Shown: positions 25,626 to 34,330 of the stretch, piece by piece
Position numbering within the stretch: the first letter of the stretch is position 1
How the letters are laid out: each line of letters begins with the position of its first letter
NCBI GenBank assembly: GCA_029781975.1
Contig: JAKOVQ010000005.1
Span: forward strand, 204,560 to 268,559
DNA from: Acidobacteriota bacterium
Lineage (GTDB): Bacteria; Acidobacteriota; Thermoanaerobaculia; UBA5066
Length of the DNA: 64,000 nucleotides
Direction of reading: 5' to 3'
The notes under the pieces: generated by a model
Databases searched by the model: none
What the model was told of the DNA's origin: nothing
Seen by the model: only the letters and a program-made list of their open reading frames with translations
Made by a program: the position numbers and the translations under genes

Positions 25626-25710
25626 GGACGTCCTCCCTCCAGCGGGACGGCGAGGCCCGGTCCCTCCGCCCCGCGACCGTTCCGCGCCGACCGCGCGGAG
25701 GAGGACGTCC
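25626..25710 (+). promoter_or_regulatory. Inverted repeat that can sequester the ribosome-binding site
   Basis: GGACGTCCTCC (25626-25636) is the exact reverse complement of GGAGGACGTCC (25700-25710), which contains the Shine-Dalgarno sequence and abuts the ATG at 25711. The two arms are 63 nt apart and could close a large stem-loop over the ribosome site. GGACGTCC is itself palindromic, so a DNA operator is the alternative reading. Confidence 0.5.
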
Positions 25711-26322
25711 ATGGAACCCGCAGCAGACCCGGCTTCGCTCCCCGTCCCCGGACCCGCACCCCGCCGCACGCGGGCGCCCGGGCGCGGCGCCGCCCTCGGC
25801 GTCGGCCTCGCCCTCGCGGCCTTCGCGGCCGGCTGCTCGACGCTCGAGATCCACGCCGACTATGACCGGGAGACCGACTTCTCGAGGTACCGCACGTTCG
25901 AGATCCGCGACGGGGCGCGGCCGCGCGACCCCTTCACCCAGCGGCGGGTCGAGCGGGCGCTCGAGACGGCGCTGACGGCACGTGGCCTGACGCCGGCCGA
26001 GGGGCGCGACGCCGACCTGCGCGTCTTCACCCACTTCGTGACGCACAAGGAGACCCGGATCGACACCTACGGCTACGGGATGGGCGGCTGGTACGACTGG
26101 CGCTGGAGGGGCGGCGTGAGGACCACGCGGGTCACGAAGATCCCGATCGGGACGATCGTCGTCGACGTCGTCGACGCCCGCCGGAAGGAGCTCGTCTGGC
26201 GCGGCACCGCGACCGACGAGATCTCGCGGGACGAGACGCCCCGGGAGCGTGACGCGAAGGTGAAGGAGACCGTGGAGAAGCTCCTCGCCGACTTCCCGCC
26301 GGGACGGGCGACCGGCAGCTAG
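25711..26322 (+). CDS. DUF4136 lipoprotein
   Basis: The 203-aa protein has a long, basic lipoprotein signal with lipobox FAAGC near residues 32-36. The mature domain is DUF4136-like (YDRETDFSRYRTFEI near the start, VVDVVDARRKELVWRGTATDEI, and the terminal KVKETVEKLLADFPP). The family is common in Bacteroidota and Acidobacteriota envelopes, with no established function. GGAGGAGG upstream sets the ATG. It follows the Mla operon after a 136-nt gap and may be separately controlled through the inverted repeat over its start. Confidence 0.88.
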   Translation: MEPAADPASLPVPGPAPRRTRAPGRGAALGVGLALAAFAAGCSTLEIHADYDRETDFSRYRTFEIRDGARPRDPFTQRRVERALETALTARGLTPAEGRDADLRVFTHFVTHKETRIDTYGYGMGGWYDWRWRGGVRTTRVTKIPIGTIVVDVVDARRKELVWRGTATDEISRDETPRERDAKVKETVEKLLADFPPGRATGS

Positions 26323-26347
26323 GCCCGGGCGTCCAGGCCCGCTCGCC

Positions 26348-27040
26348 TCAGAGCCTCTCCCAGAACTCCTCGTCTGCCTCGAGGGAGGCGAGGAGCTTGC
26401 GCTCGTCCCGCGAGCCCGTCCCGCTGGCCCCGATCGGGGAGAAGCGCTTCCCGTCCGCGTCGAGCCCCTTCACCGTCCCGCTCGCGATGTCGTAGACCCA
26501 GCCGTGGAGCTCGAGCTCCCCCTTCTCGACGAGCGCGCTGACGAAGCCGTGAGTGAGGACGTTCCTGAGCTGCGCGACGACGTTGAGCTCCACCAGCGCG
26601 TCCAGGACCTCGTCCCCGTCGCCTTCAGGGAACCGCTCCCTCACGGCGCGGAGCGCCGGCTCCGCGTGCCTCACCCAAGAACGGACCGCGGGCATCGACT
26701 CGACGCTCTCGGGATGGAGGATCCCGCTCATGGCGCCGCAGTTCGAGTGACCGCAGAGGACGACGTCGCGGATCCCCAGGGCGCGGACGGCGTACTCGAG
26801 GGAAGCGATCGTCCCGCCCGGAGCGACGGTCGCGGGCGGGATGACGTTCCCCGCGTTCCGGAGGATGAAGAGGTCCCCCGGCTCGGCCTGGACGAGGAGG
26901 TTCGGGACGATCCGCGAGTCGGAGCAGGTGATGAAGACGGCCTGGGGAGACTGGTTCTTCGCCAGCCTCTCGAAGAGCGCCTTGTGCGCCGGGTACGCCA
27001 TCCGCTGGAAGAGGTTCAGGCCCTCGTAGAGCTTCTTCAT
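26348..27040 (-). CDS. can: Beta-class carbonic anhydrase
   Basis: The 230-aa zinc enzyme interconverts CO2 and bicarbonate. Zinc ligands C39, H98 and C101 lie in ITCSDSR and LCGHSNCGAM, and the D41-R43 dyad is intact, as expected for active beta enzymes. It lacks a signal peptide and so is cytoplasmic. The ATG at 27040 is preferred to an in-frame TTG at 27046 because GGGGAGG lies just upstream. The minus-strand TAGGAT (27064-27059) is a suitable -10. Confidence 0.93.
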   Translation of the reverse strand: MKKLYEGLNLFQRMAYPAHKALFERLAKNQSPQAVFITCSDSRIVPNLLVQAEPGDLFILRNAGNVIPPATVAPGGTIASLEYAVRALGIRDVVLCGHSNCGAMSGILHPESVESMPAVRSWVRHAEPALRAVRERFPEGDGDEVLDALVELNVVAQLRNVLTHGFVSALVEKGELELHGWVYDIASGTVKGLDADGKRFSPIGASGTGSRDERKLLASLEADEEFWERL

Positions 27041-27162
27041 CCGCAACCCCTCCCCCGCATCCTACCGGGGAACGGGGGCGCCCGGGCGGCGGCCGCCGCC
27101 CTCCCGGCCCATCCTCCGTACAATGGGGCCCGACCCGCCCGACCGCGCCGAGAGGAGGCTCC
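27041..27162. promoter_or_regulatory. Divergent promoter region between carbonic anhydrase and PPK2 genes
   Basis: On the minus strand TAGGAT (27064-27059) would start the carbonic anhydrase transcript about 12 nt before its ATG, and that leader contains GGGGAGG. On the plus strand TACAAT (27119-27124) would start the PPK2 transcript near 27131, and AGGAGG (27153-27158) is its ribosome site. No clear -35 boxes are seen. Confidence 0.4.
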
Positions 27163-28044
27163 ATGAGCAAGGCCGCGAAGCTGTCCCGCCCGTACCGAGT
27201 CGAGAACGGCCGGAAGTTCCGCCTGAAGGACGTCGACCCGGGCGACACCGCCGGGATGAAGCTCGACAAGAGCAAGGCCGCCGACGCCCTCGAGAAGGGC
27301 GTGAAGCTCCTCGCCGACCTTCAGGACAAGCTCTACGCCCAGGACAAGCGGGCGCTCCTCCTCGTCTTCCAGGCGATGGACGCCGCCGGGAAGGACGGCA
27401 CGATCAAGCACGTGATGTCGGGCGTGAACCCCCAGGGGTGCCAGGTCTTCTCGTTCAAGGCGCCCTCCGCGGAGGAGCTGGACCACGACTTCCTCTGGCG
27501 GACCATGAAGTGCCTCCCGGAGCGGGGCCGCATCGGCATCTTCAACCGCTCGTACTACGAGGAGGTCCTCGTCGTCCGCGTCCACCAGGAGATCCTCCGC
27601 GCGCAGAAGCTCCCGCCGTCCCTCGTGACGAAGAAGATCTGGAAGGAGCGGTACGAGGACATCTCTTCGTTCGAGCGGTACCTCTCGCGCAACGGGGTCG
27701 CCATCGTGAAGTTCTTCCTCCACGTCTCGCACGCCGAGCAGCGCAAGCGGTTCCTCGAGCGCCTGGAGCGGCCGGAGAAGAACTGGAAGTTCTCGCTCGC
27801 CGACGCCCAGGAGCGGAAGCGCTGGGACGACTACATGGAGGCCTACGAGGACGCCATCCGCGCCACGGCGACGCCGTACGCGCCGTGGTACGTGGTCCCG
27901 GCCGACGAGAAGCCGTTCACCCGCCTCGTCGTCGCCTCGGCCGTCATCGACGCGCTGGAGGGGATGGACCTCGCCTACCCGAAGGTGGACGAGGCCAAGA
28001 AGGCCGAGCTCGAGAAGGCCCGGCAGGCGCTCGAGGCCGAGTAG
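27163..28044 (+). CDS. ppk2: Polyphosphate kinase 2
   Basis: The 293-aa cytoplasmic P-loop kinase transfers phosphate between polyphosphate and nucleotides. Walker A is DAAGKDG (residues 73-79). The Walker B region is GRIGIFNRSYYEEVLVVRV, the lid module includes KFFLHVSHAEQRKRFLERL, and the substrate motif is EKNWKFSLADAQERKRWDDYMEAYEDAI. Single-domain length fits class III or class I PPK2. AGGAGG 4 nt before the ATG sets the start. A Pit phosphate-uptake system lies elsewhere in the window but not in this operon. Confidence 0.93.
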   Translation: MSKAAKLSRPYRVENGRKFRLKDVDPGDTAGMKLDKSKAADALEKGVKLLADLQDKLYAQDKRALLLVFQAMDAAGKDGTIKHVMSGVNPQGCQVFSFKAPSAEELDHDFLWRTMKCLPERGRIGIFNRSYYEEVLVVRVHQEILRAQKLPPSLVTKKIWKERYEDISSFERYLSRNGVAIVKFFLHVSHAEQRKRFLERLERPEKNWKFSLADAQERKRWDDYMEAYEDAIRATATPYAPWYVVPADEKPFTRLVVASAVIDALEGMDLAYPKVDEAKKAELEKARQALEAE

Positions 28045-28082
28045 GGGCCGTCCCCGAAGGACCAGGTACAGCCGCCCGACCG

Positions 28083-28115
28083 TATGATGGCGGATGGCCC
28101 TCCGGGCCGTCCGCC
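28083..28115 (+). promoter_or_regulatory. -10 box plus perfect palindrome against the ptrB start codon
   Basis: TATGAT (28083-28088) is followed at once by a palindrome filling 28089-28115: GGCGGA pairs with TCCGCC, then a T-G wobble and GGCCC/GGGCC around a 3-nt loop. The ATG follows directly and there is no Shine-Dalgarno sequence. If TATGAT is used, +1 falls inside the palindrome, so it may act as a DNA operator rather than an RNA hairpin. Confidence 0.45.
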
Positions 28116-30212
28116 ATGAGAACGACAGCCGCCGCCCTCGCCTGTATCCTCCTCCTCGCCGCCTTGCCCGCACGCTCGCAGAAAGCCCGCCCGCCCGTCG
28201 CCCGGAAGGTCCCGAGGACGACGTCCCTCCACGGCGACACGTGGACCGACGACTACTTCTGGCTGAGGGAGCGGAAGGACCCCGCGGTCCGCGCCTACCT
28301 GGAGGCCGAGAACGCCTACGCCGACGCGGTCCTGAAGCCGACCGGGGCGCTCCGGAAGAGCCTGTACGACGAGATGCTCGGCCGGATCCAGGAGACCGAC
28401 CTCTCGGTCCCCTACCTGAAGAAGGGCTTCTGGTACTACTCGCGGACGGAGAAGGGGAAGCAGTACCCGATCTTCTGCCGGAGGAAGGGATCCCTCGAGG
28501 CGGCCGAGGAGGTGACCCTCGACCAGAACGAGCTGGCGAAGGGGCACCCGTTCCTCGACATCGACGAGTACGAGGTCTCGGACGACGGGCGCCGCCTCGC
28601 CTACTCGACCGACGTCACCGGATTCCGCGAGTACACCCTCCACGTCAAGGACCTGGTGACGGGGCGGACTCTCCCGGACCTCGCCGAGAAGGTCTCGTCG
28701 GCCGCGTGGGCCGCGGACGGCGAGACCCTCTTCTTCGTCACCGACGACGCCGCCAAGCGCCCCTGGCGCCTCTTCCGCCTGGCGCTCGGGGGCTCCCCCG
28801 AGCTCGTCCTCGAGGAGCCGGACGAGAGCTTCACCCTCGGGGTCTCCCGGTCGCGCGACGGGGCCTGGGTCCTCCTCGAGGCGTCGAGCCACACGACGAG
28901 CGAGTGGCGGCTCATCCCGGCGGCCGACCCGAAGGCCGCTCCGCGCGTCCTCCTCCCCCGCGAGGACGGGCACGAGTACGACGTCGAGCCGGCCGGCGAC
29001 GTCCTCTACCTGAGGACGAACAGGGGCTGCCGCAACTTCCGCGTCGTCTCCGTCCCGCTCGGCGCCACCGACCTCTCCTCGGCCCGCGAGGTCCTCCCCT
29101 GCCGCGAGGACGTGATGGCGGCCGGGATCGACGCCTTCGCCACCCACCTCGTCGTCTTCGAGCGAGAGGACGCGGTCCCGCACCTGCGGGTCGTCGACCG
29201 CGCGAGCGGGGCCTCGCACCGGGTCGGCCTCCCCGACACCGTCCGGGCGGTCTTCCCCGAGGCGAACCCCGAGTACGGGAGCCGCCTCCTCCGCTTCTCG
29301 TACGAGTCCCTCGTCGCGCCGCGCGCCGTCTACGACTACGACGTGGCGACCCGGGAGCGGACGCTCCTGAAGGAGACGCCGGTCCTCGGCGGCTACGACA
29401 AGGGCGCCTACGCCTCGGAGCGGATCCGCGCCCGCGCGCCCGACGGGACGCTCGTCCCGGTCTCGATCGTCTACCGCAAGGGGATGGAGCGGAACGGGAG
29501 GAACCCCGTCCTGATGACGGGGTACGGGGCCTACGGCATCTCGATGCCGGCCACCTTCAGCTCGAACCGGGTGAGCCTCCTCGACCGCGGCGTCGTCTAC
29601 GCCATCGCCCACGTCCGGGGCGGCGGCGACCTGGGGAAGCGCTGGCACGACCAGGGCCGGATGATGTCGAAGTGGAACACCTTCACCGACTTCGTCGCCT
29701 GCGCCGAGGCCCTGGTGAAGGAGCGGATCACCTCGCCCGAGCGGCTCGCCATCGAGGGGGGGAGCGCCGGCGGCCTCCTGATGGGCGCCGTCACCAACCT
29801 CCGCCCCGACCTCTTCCGGGCGGTCGTCTCCCGGGTGCCGTTCGTCGACGTGGTCAACACGATGCTCGACGAGTCGCTCCCGCTCACCGTCGGCGAGTTC
29901 GAGGAGTGGGGGAACCCCAAGAAGCGCGAGGAGTACCTCTACCTCCGCTCGTACAGCCCCTACGAGAACCTCCGGAAGGGCGCCTACCCGGCCATCCTCG
30001 TGAAGACGTCGTTCGAGGACAGCCAGGTGATGTACTGGGAGCCCGCGAAGTACGTCGCGCGCCTGAGGACCCTGAAGGCCGACGGGACGCCTCTCCTCCT
30101 CGAGACCAACATGGCCGGCGGCCACGGCGGCTCCTCGGGCCGCTACGACCGGCTCCACGAGACGGCGTTCGACTACGCGTTCGTCCTCTGGCAGCTCGGG
30201 CTGACGAAGTAG
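28116..30212 (+). CDS. ptrB: Oligopeptidase B-like prolyl oligopeptidase, exported
   Basis: The 698-aa serine peptidase of family S9A starts with a signal peptide (MRTTAAALACILLLAALPARS). The N-terminal propeller (~25-420) begins with WTDDYFWLRERKDPAVRAYLEAEN. The alpha/beta hydrolase domain has GYGAYGISMPATFSSNRVSLLDRG, nucleophile Ser in GGSAGGLL, the oligopeptidase B EWGNP segment and catalytic His in GGHGGSSGR. It cleaves short peptides after Arg/Lys, here probably in the periplasm. It is monocistronic and ends at a hairpin shared with the convergent channel gene. Confidence 0.92.
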   Translation: MRTTAAALACILLLAALPARSQKARPPVARKVPRTTSLHGDTWTDDYFWLRERKDPAVRAYLEAENAYADAVLKPTGALRKSLYDEMLGRIQETDLSVPYLKKGFWYYSRTEKGKQYPIFCRRKGSLEAAEEVTLDQNELAKGHPFLDIDEYEVSDDGRRLAYSTDVTGFREYTLHVKDLVTGRTLPDLAEKVSSAAWAADGETLFFVTDDAAKRPWRLFRLALGGSPELVLEEPDESFTLGVSRSRDGAWVLLEASSHTTSEWRLIPAADPKAAPRVLLPREDGHEYDVEPAGDVLYLRTNRGCRNFRVVSVPLGATDLSSAREVLPCREDVMAAGIDAFATHLVVFEREDAVPHLRVVDRASGASHRVGLPDTVRAVFPEANPEYGSRLLRFSYESLVAPRAVYDYDVATRERTLLKETPVLGGYDKGAYASERIRARAPDGTLVPVSIVYRKGMERNGRNPVLMTGYGAYGISMPATFSSNRVSLLDRGVVYAIAHVRGGGDLGKRWHDQGRMMSKWNTFTDFVACAEALVKERITSPERLAIEGGSAGGLLMGAVTNLRPDLFRAVVSRVPFVDVVNTMLDESLPLTVGEFEEWGNPKKREEYLYLRSYSPYENLRKGAYPAILVKTSFEDSQVMYWEPAKYVARLRTLKADGTPLLLETNMAGGHGGSSGRYDRLHETAFDYAFVLWQLGLTK

Positions 30213-30224
30213 CCGCGCTCCCCG

Positions 30225-30245
30225 AGGGCGCCTCTCAGGCGCCCT
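30225..30245. terminator. Bidirectional terminator-like hairpin
   Basis: AGGGCGCC (30225-30232) pairs perfectly with GGCGCCCT (30238-30245) around a TCTCA loop. It lies between convergent ptrB and mscS and overlaps the mscS stop codon, so it could end both transcripts. No T tract is present on either side. Confidence 0.5.
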
Positions 30246-31053
30246 GCCGGACCAGGTGCCGGGTCTCCGGGGCCGCCCAGCCGGCCGCGGCACCCGTCTC
30301 CTGGATGGTCCGGTTGGTGTCGAAATAGACCTGCCAGTAGTCGTCGTTGTGGCAGAAGGGACGGACCGCCAGGACCGTCCCCATCGGGTTGAACTCGAGG
30401 ATCTCGACGACCGGTGCGGGCTCCGTCAGGACGTTCGGCACCTTCGCGACGCTCTCCCTCAGCCGCCGCATCGCGTCCTTCGGGTCGACGGAGTGGGCGA
30501 GCTGCGCCTTCAGGTCGACGCGGCGATAGGCGTTGGTCGTGTAGTTGGAGACGACGTCGGAGAAGATCTTGGCGTTGCCGACGTGGACCCGGACGTTGTC
30601 GAGGGTGTCGATCGCGGTGACGAAGAGGCCCAGCTCCTTCACGTCGCCCAGGACCCCCGCGGCGCTGATCATGTCGCCCACCTTGAACGGGCGCAGGACC
30701 ATCAGGAAGACCCCGGCCGCGAAGTTCGAGAGGAGGCCGGCCCACGCGGCGCCGATCGCGATGCCGACGGCCGCGAGGAGGGCGGCGAACGAGGTCGTCT
30801 CGATCCCCATCACGCCGAAGATGGCGATCAGGACGAGGACCTTCATCAGGACGTTGGCGCTCGCGTCGACGTAGCTCGCGAGCGTGCGGTCCACCTGGCG
30901 CGTCGTCAGGACGCGGCCGAGGCCGACCCGCAGCAGCCGGATGATCCAGCCGCCGACGACCCAGACCGCGAGCGCCCCGAGCAGCTTCCAGCCCAGGGGG
31001 ACGAGGTAGGTCTGCACGAGGGTCCCTGCCTGCTTGACGAGATCCTGCTCCAT
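30235..31053 (-). CDS. mscS: MscS-family mechanosensitive channel
   Basis: The 272-aa small-conductance channel has three membrane helices: LGALAVWVVGGWIIRLL, VLMKVLVLIAIFGVMG and the pore-lining helix GIAIGAAWAGLLSNFAAGVFLMVLRPFKVGD. The beta domain and alpha/beta cytoplasmic domain follow. It opens under membrane tension to release solutes in osmotic downshock. The ATG at 31053 is chosen because AGGAGG lies 6 nt upstream; an in-frame ATG ten codons earlier lacks a ribosome site. Confidence 0.9.
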   Translation of the reverse strand: MEQDLVKQAGTLVQTYLVPLGWKLLGALAVWVVGGWIIRLLRVGLGRVLTTRQVDRTLASYVDASANVLMKVLVLIAIFGVMGIETTSFAALLAAVGIAIGAAWAGLLSNFAAGVFLMVLRPFKVGDMISAAGVLGDVKELGLFVTAIDTLDNVRVHVGNAKIFSDVVSNYTTNAYRRVDLKAQLAHSVDPKDAMRRLRESVAKVPNVLTEPAPVVEILEFNPMGTVLAVRPFCHNDDYWQVYFDTNRTIQETGAAAGWAAPETRHLVRQGA

Positions 31054-31143
31054 CGCGTCCTCCTTTGCCCGGACTCCCGCCATTCTCCTCCAGGGCGGGG
31101 CCTTCGGCGCCTCGGGCGCCCGGAAAACGCGTCGCGTCGCGGG

Positions 31144-32130
31144 CTACGCGTGCAGCTCGACCACGTCCCGGTCGGCGAGGACGTGATGGCGGTCGACCTG
31201 CTGGCCGTCGAACTTCGCGTGACCCCAGATCCGCGCGAAGCGGAGCGCGGCGGCGACGTCGTGGTGGACCCGCTCCGCCAGGTCGTGGACGGTGGCGCCG
31301 TCGGCGAGGACGAACGGCCGGCCGAGGTCGGGCTTGTGCCCCGGCTCCTTGGCGTAGACGCGGATCCGCCGGAGCTCGGAGAAGAGGACCGGCCGCAGGG
31401 CGTCGAGCCCGGCCCCGCGCGCCGCCGAGACGGGGAAGAACGGGAGGTCCGGCGCGGCCGCCTCGCGCGCCAGCTCGGTGAAGGTCCCGTCGTCGAGGTC
31501 GCACTTGTTCGCCAGGACGAGGACCGGCCGGTGCGCGAGGAAGGGGGGCGCGTCCCGGGGGAGCGGCCGGGTCCGCGGCCAGACGCGGGCCCGCCCGAGG
31601 AGCTCGTCGAGGAGCGCCAGCGACGGGTCGACGTCGTCGGCCGTCACGTCGAGGACGAGGAGGACCCCGTCGGCGTTGTGCGCGAGGTTCGGCAGGTAGG
31701 GCTCGGTGTGCCCCGCCGCGACGGCCGGGGTGTCGACCAGCTGCACCTGGACGTCCTCGAACGGCATCATCCCGGGGAGCGGGACGCGGGTCGTGAAGGG
31801 GTACTCGCCGACCTCGGGGCGCGCGTGGGTCAGCGCGGCGAGGAGGGACGACTTCCCCGCGTTCGGCGGCCCCAGGAGGACCCACTGGCCGGCCCCCTCG
31901 CGCCGGACGTGGCCGGGATCGGCGCGGTGCGCGCCCCGGGCCGCGTGCTCGGTCTCCTCCTCCAGCTTCGCCAGGCGCTTCTTCAGGTCCGCGTAGAGCT
32001 TCTCCGTCCCCTTGTGCTTGGGGAGGAGGGCGATCATCTCCTTCAGCGCCTCGAGCTTCTCCCCGTGGGACGACGCCGCCTTGTACCGCTCCTCCGCGTC
32101 GTGGTACTGCGGCGTGAGGTTGGCGGTCAC
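31144..32130 (-). CDS. Obg/DRG-like GTPase with TGS domain
   Basis: The 328-aa protein begins with a helical region (~1-75; KLEALKEMIALLPKHKGTEKLY), then a GTPase domain with G1 LGPPNAGKSS, G2-region GEYPFTTR, G3 LVDTPA and G4 ANKCD. The C-terminal ~75 residues (FVLADGATVHDLAERVHHDVAAALRFARIWG) form a TGS domain like those in archaeal/eukaryotic DRG and in RelA. DRG-type GTPases act with ribosomes, and this bacterial lineage is little studied. It is transcribed with its neighbours on the minus strand but is separated from them by 90-190 nt. Confidence 0.88.
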   Translation of the reverse strand: MTANLTPQYHDAEERYKAASSHGEKLEALKEMIALLPKHKGTEKLYADLKKRLAKLEEETEHAARGAHRADPGHVRREGAGQWVLLGPPNAGKSSLLAALTHARPEVGEYPFTTRVPLPGMMPFEDVQVQLVDTPAVAAGHTEPYLPNLAHNADGVLLVLDVTADDVDPSLALLDELLGRARVWPRTRPLPRDAPPFLAHRPVLVLANKCDLDDGTFTELAREAAAPDLPFFPVSAARGAGLDALRPVLFSELRRIRVYAKEPGHKPDLGRPFVLADGATVHDLAERVHHDVAAALRFARIWGHAKFDGQQVDRHHVLADRDVVELHA

Positions 32131-32323
32131 GGAAGGATTATCGGCCGGGCCGGACCCCTCGAGGCGGCTCCGGGCCGGATGCAGCAGACCCGGCGGCCCC
32201 TCGGGCAGCAGACCGTCACTCCGCGGCAGCTCCCTCCTCGAGCCGGAGCTCGTCGCGACGGACGACCGCTTCGCGGCCCGAGCGCCAGGGGGGAGGAGCG
32301 GGCCGCCGCCTCGTCGGGCGCCT

Positions 32324-33922
32324 TCAGCCGGCGTTCGAAGGGGCTTCGGGCTCTCCGAGGACGAACCAGAACGTCGCGCCGGAGCCAGGCGAGCCCTCCG
32401 CCCAGACCCGCCCTCCGTGGCGCTCGACGATCCGGCGGACGAGGGCGAGCCCGATCCCCGTCCCTTCGAAGTCTCGCGCGTTGTCGAGGCGGCTGAAGAC
32501 GTCGAAGAGCGTCCTGCTGCACGCGGGATCGAACCCGACGCCGTCGTCCCGGACGAAGTACGCCGTCTCGGACCCGGCGGCCTGCGCCCCGACCTCGATG
32601 GCCCTTCTCGGCTTCTTCGAGCTGAACTTGACCGCGTTCCCGAGGAGGTTCGTCCAGACCTGCCGGACGAGGCCCTCGTCCCCTGCCGCCGGCGGCAGCG
32701 GGTGGATGGTGATCTCGGTCCTGGCGCGCTCGGACGCCGGCAGGACCTCCTCCAGCGCCGACTTCACGACGAGCTGCATGTCGATCGGGCCGACGTGGAG
32801 GTCGCGGCGGCCCGCCTTCGAGAGGGAGAGGAGGTCGTCGATGAGGACGGCCAGGCGCCGCGCGCTCTGTCGGATGCTCGCGACGAGCCTCCGGGACTCC
32901 GCGTCGAGCCGGTCCGCAGCCTTCTCCTCCAGCAGCTGCGAGTAGCCCTCGACGGCGCGCAGCGGCGCCCGGAGGTCGTGCGAGACCGAGTAGGTGAAGG
33001 CCTCCAGCTCCCGATTGGCATGCTCGAGCTGGACCGTCCTCTCGGCCACGCGCCTCTCGAGGTCCTCGTTCGCGCGCCTCGCGGCCTCCTCGGCCCGAAC
33101 CCGCTCGGTGACGTCCTCGCAGAAGGCGAGGACCTTCTCGTCGTCCAGCCGGATCGCGGTGACGGCGAGCTCCCTGGGAACGCCGTCCTTCCGGCGGAGG
33201 ACGTACGGGGCGGGACGAAGCGGCGCGTCCCCGGGAGCCGCCGGGAGGCGCAACGGGGCCCCGGACGGCCCGGCTCCGAGGAGAATCGGAAGTTCCATCC
33301 CGCGGAGCTCCTCGGGGTCGTAACCGGAGAGTCGACACGCGGCTGGGTTGAAGTCGAGGACGCGGCCCGTGGCGTCGACGACGGCGATGGCGACCGGCGA
33401 GCCGAGGAAGTAGCTGCGGTACCTCCCCTCGCTCTGCTGCAGCTGCTCCTGCCTCTTCTCGAGCTTGCGCGCGAGCGCGCCGTCGTAGAGGGAGTGGAAC
33501 TCGACGTCGGGCGCGGGGTCCGCCGCCTCCAGGGCCCCGGTCGCGGCCGCGCCCGCCGTGTCGAGGAGCCCGTGGATCCGGGCCAGGAGGGCCTCGGGCT
33601 CGGCGGGCTTCCTCAGGAAGAGATCGCAGCCGGCCTTCAGCGCGACGCGCTCGTCCTCCTCCTCCGTGTAGGTCGCCGTGTAGAACACGAACGGCACGCG
33701 CACGAGCGCGGGGTCGGCCTTCATCTCGCGACAGAGGAGGAAGCCGTCCATACCGGGCATGAGGATGTCGGAGACGACGAGGTCGGGACGCCGGCGACGA
33801 GCGGCGGCCAGCGCCTCCTTCCCGTTGGTCGCGGTCTCGACGTCGAATCCGTCCGCGGAGAGGAGGACCTCGAGCAGGTAGCGGCTCTGGTCGTCGTCGT
33901 CGACGACGAGGGCGCGGCTCAC
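32324..33922 (-). CDS. Hybrid receiver-PAS-histidine kinase
   Basis: The 532-aa cytoplasmic protein is ordered receiver (~1-120; VDDDD, VVSDILMPGMDG acceptor Asp, LRKP Lys), short coiled coil, PAS (~165-285), HisKA with phospho-acceptor His in SVSHDLRAPLRAV, and HATPase with NLLGNAVKFSS, RDDGVGFD and GTGIGLALVRRIVERHGG. An N-terminal receiver suggests its kinase activity is tuned by another kinase. The GTG start is set by the GTGA overlap with the stop of the CheY-like gene upstream. Confidence 0.9.
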   Translation of the reverse strand: MSRALVVDDDDQSRYLLEVLLSADGFDVETATNGKEALAAARRRRPDLVVSDILMPGMDGFLLCREMKADPALVRVPFVFYTATYTEEEDERVALKAGCDLFLRKPAEPEALLARIHGLLDTAGAAATGALEAADPAPDVEFHSLYDGALARKLEKRQEQLQQSEGRYRSYFLGSPVAIAVVDATGRVLDFNPAACRLSGYDPEELRGMELPILLGAGPSGAPLRLPAAPGDAPLRPAPYVLRRKDGVPRELAVTAIRLDDEKVLAFCEDVTERVRAEEAARRANEDLERRVAERTVQLEHANRELEAFTYSVSHDLRAPLRAVEGYSQLLEEKAADRLDAESRRLVASIRQSARRLAVLIDDLLSLSKAGRRDLHVGPIDMQLVVKSALEEVLPASERARTEITIHPLPPAAGDEGLVRQVWTNLLGNAVKFSSKKPRRAIEVGAQAAGSETAYFVRDDGVGFDPACSRTLFDVFSRLDNARDFEGTGIGLALVRRIVERHGGRVWAEGSPGSGATFWFVLGEPEAPSNAG

Positions 33923-34314
33923 GACCCGGCCCTCGCAGCCGGGCCGGAAGCGACGACGTACCGGGCCAGCTCGTCGACGAACGTGTCGGGGTCGATCGGC
34001 TTCTCCAGGTAGCCGGTGCACCCGGCCTCGAGGCACCGCTCGCGATCGCCCACCATGGCGTACGACGTGACGGCGACGATCGGCGTCCCTTCCAGGGCAG
34101 GGATCATCCGAAGCTCCCGGGCGACCGCGTAGCCGTCCATGCCGGGGAGCTGGATGTCGAGCAGGACGAGGGCGAGCCCCCCCCGCCGCGCCTCCGCGAG
34201 GGCACGGGGCCCGTCGACCGCCGCGACCACCTCCCACCCGTCCCTCTCCAGGAGGAACCGGACGAGGTAGAGGTTCTGCTCGTTGTCCTCGACGACCAGC
34301 ACCTTCCCTTTCAT
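33919..34314 (-). CDS. Stand-alone CheY/DivK-like response regulator
   Basis: The 131-aa single receiver domain has the acidic pair VVEDNEQN, acceptor Asp in VLLDIQLPGMDGY, Thr/Ser in VAVTSYAM and Lys in GYLEKPIDPD. There is no output domain. The ELRMIPALEGTPIVAVTSYAM pattern resembles DivK-type phosphotransfer regulators. It is sandwiched between two histidine kinases and translationally coupled to the downstream one, so it may relay phosphate between them. Confidence 0.92.
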   Translation of the reverse strand: MKGKVLVVEDNEQNLYLVRFLLERDGWEVVAAVDGPRALAEARRGGLALVLLDIQLPGMDGYAVARELRMIPALEGTPIVAVTSYAMVGDRERCLEAGCTGYLEKPIDPDTFVDELARYVVASGPAARAGS

Positions 34315-34330
34315 CTCTCCTCCGTCCGCC

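Noticed and set aside
28045..28082. Possible operon link between PPK2 and oligopeptidase B
   Set aside because: A TATGAT box and palindrome lie directly before the peptidase gene, so separate transcription is more likely; there is also no functional link.
32500..32545. tRNA T-arm-like sequence (GATCGAACCCGA)
   Set aside because: It lies in the conserved kinase frame, and no matching acceptor, D or anticodon arms are present.
33900..34237. Extension of the receiver-first kinase frame to 34237
   Set aside because: It overlaps the CheY-like gene in another frame with Arg/Gly-rich nonsense. The GTG in the GTGA overlap gives a proper receiver N-terminus.
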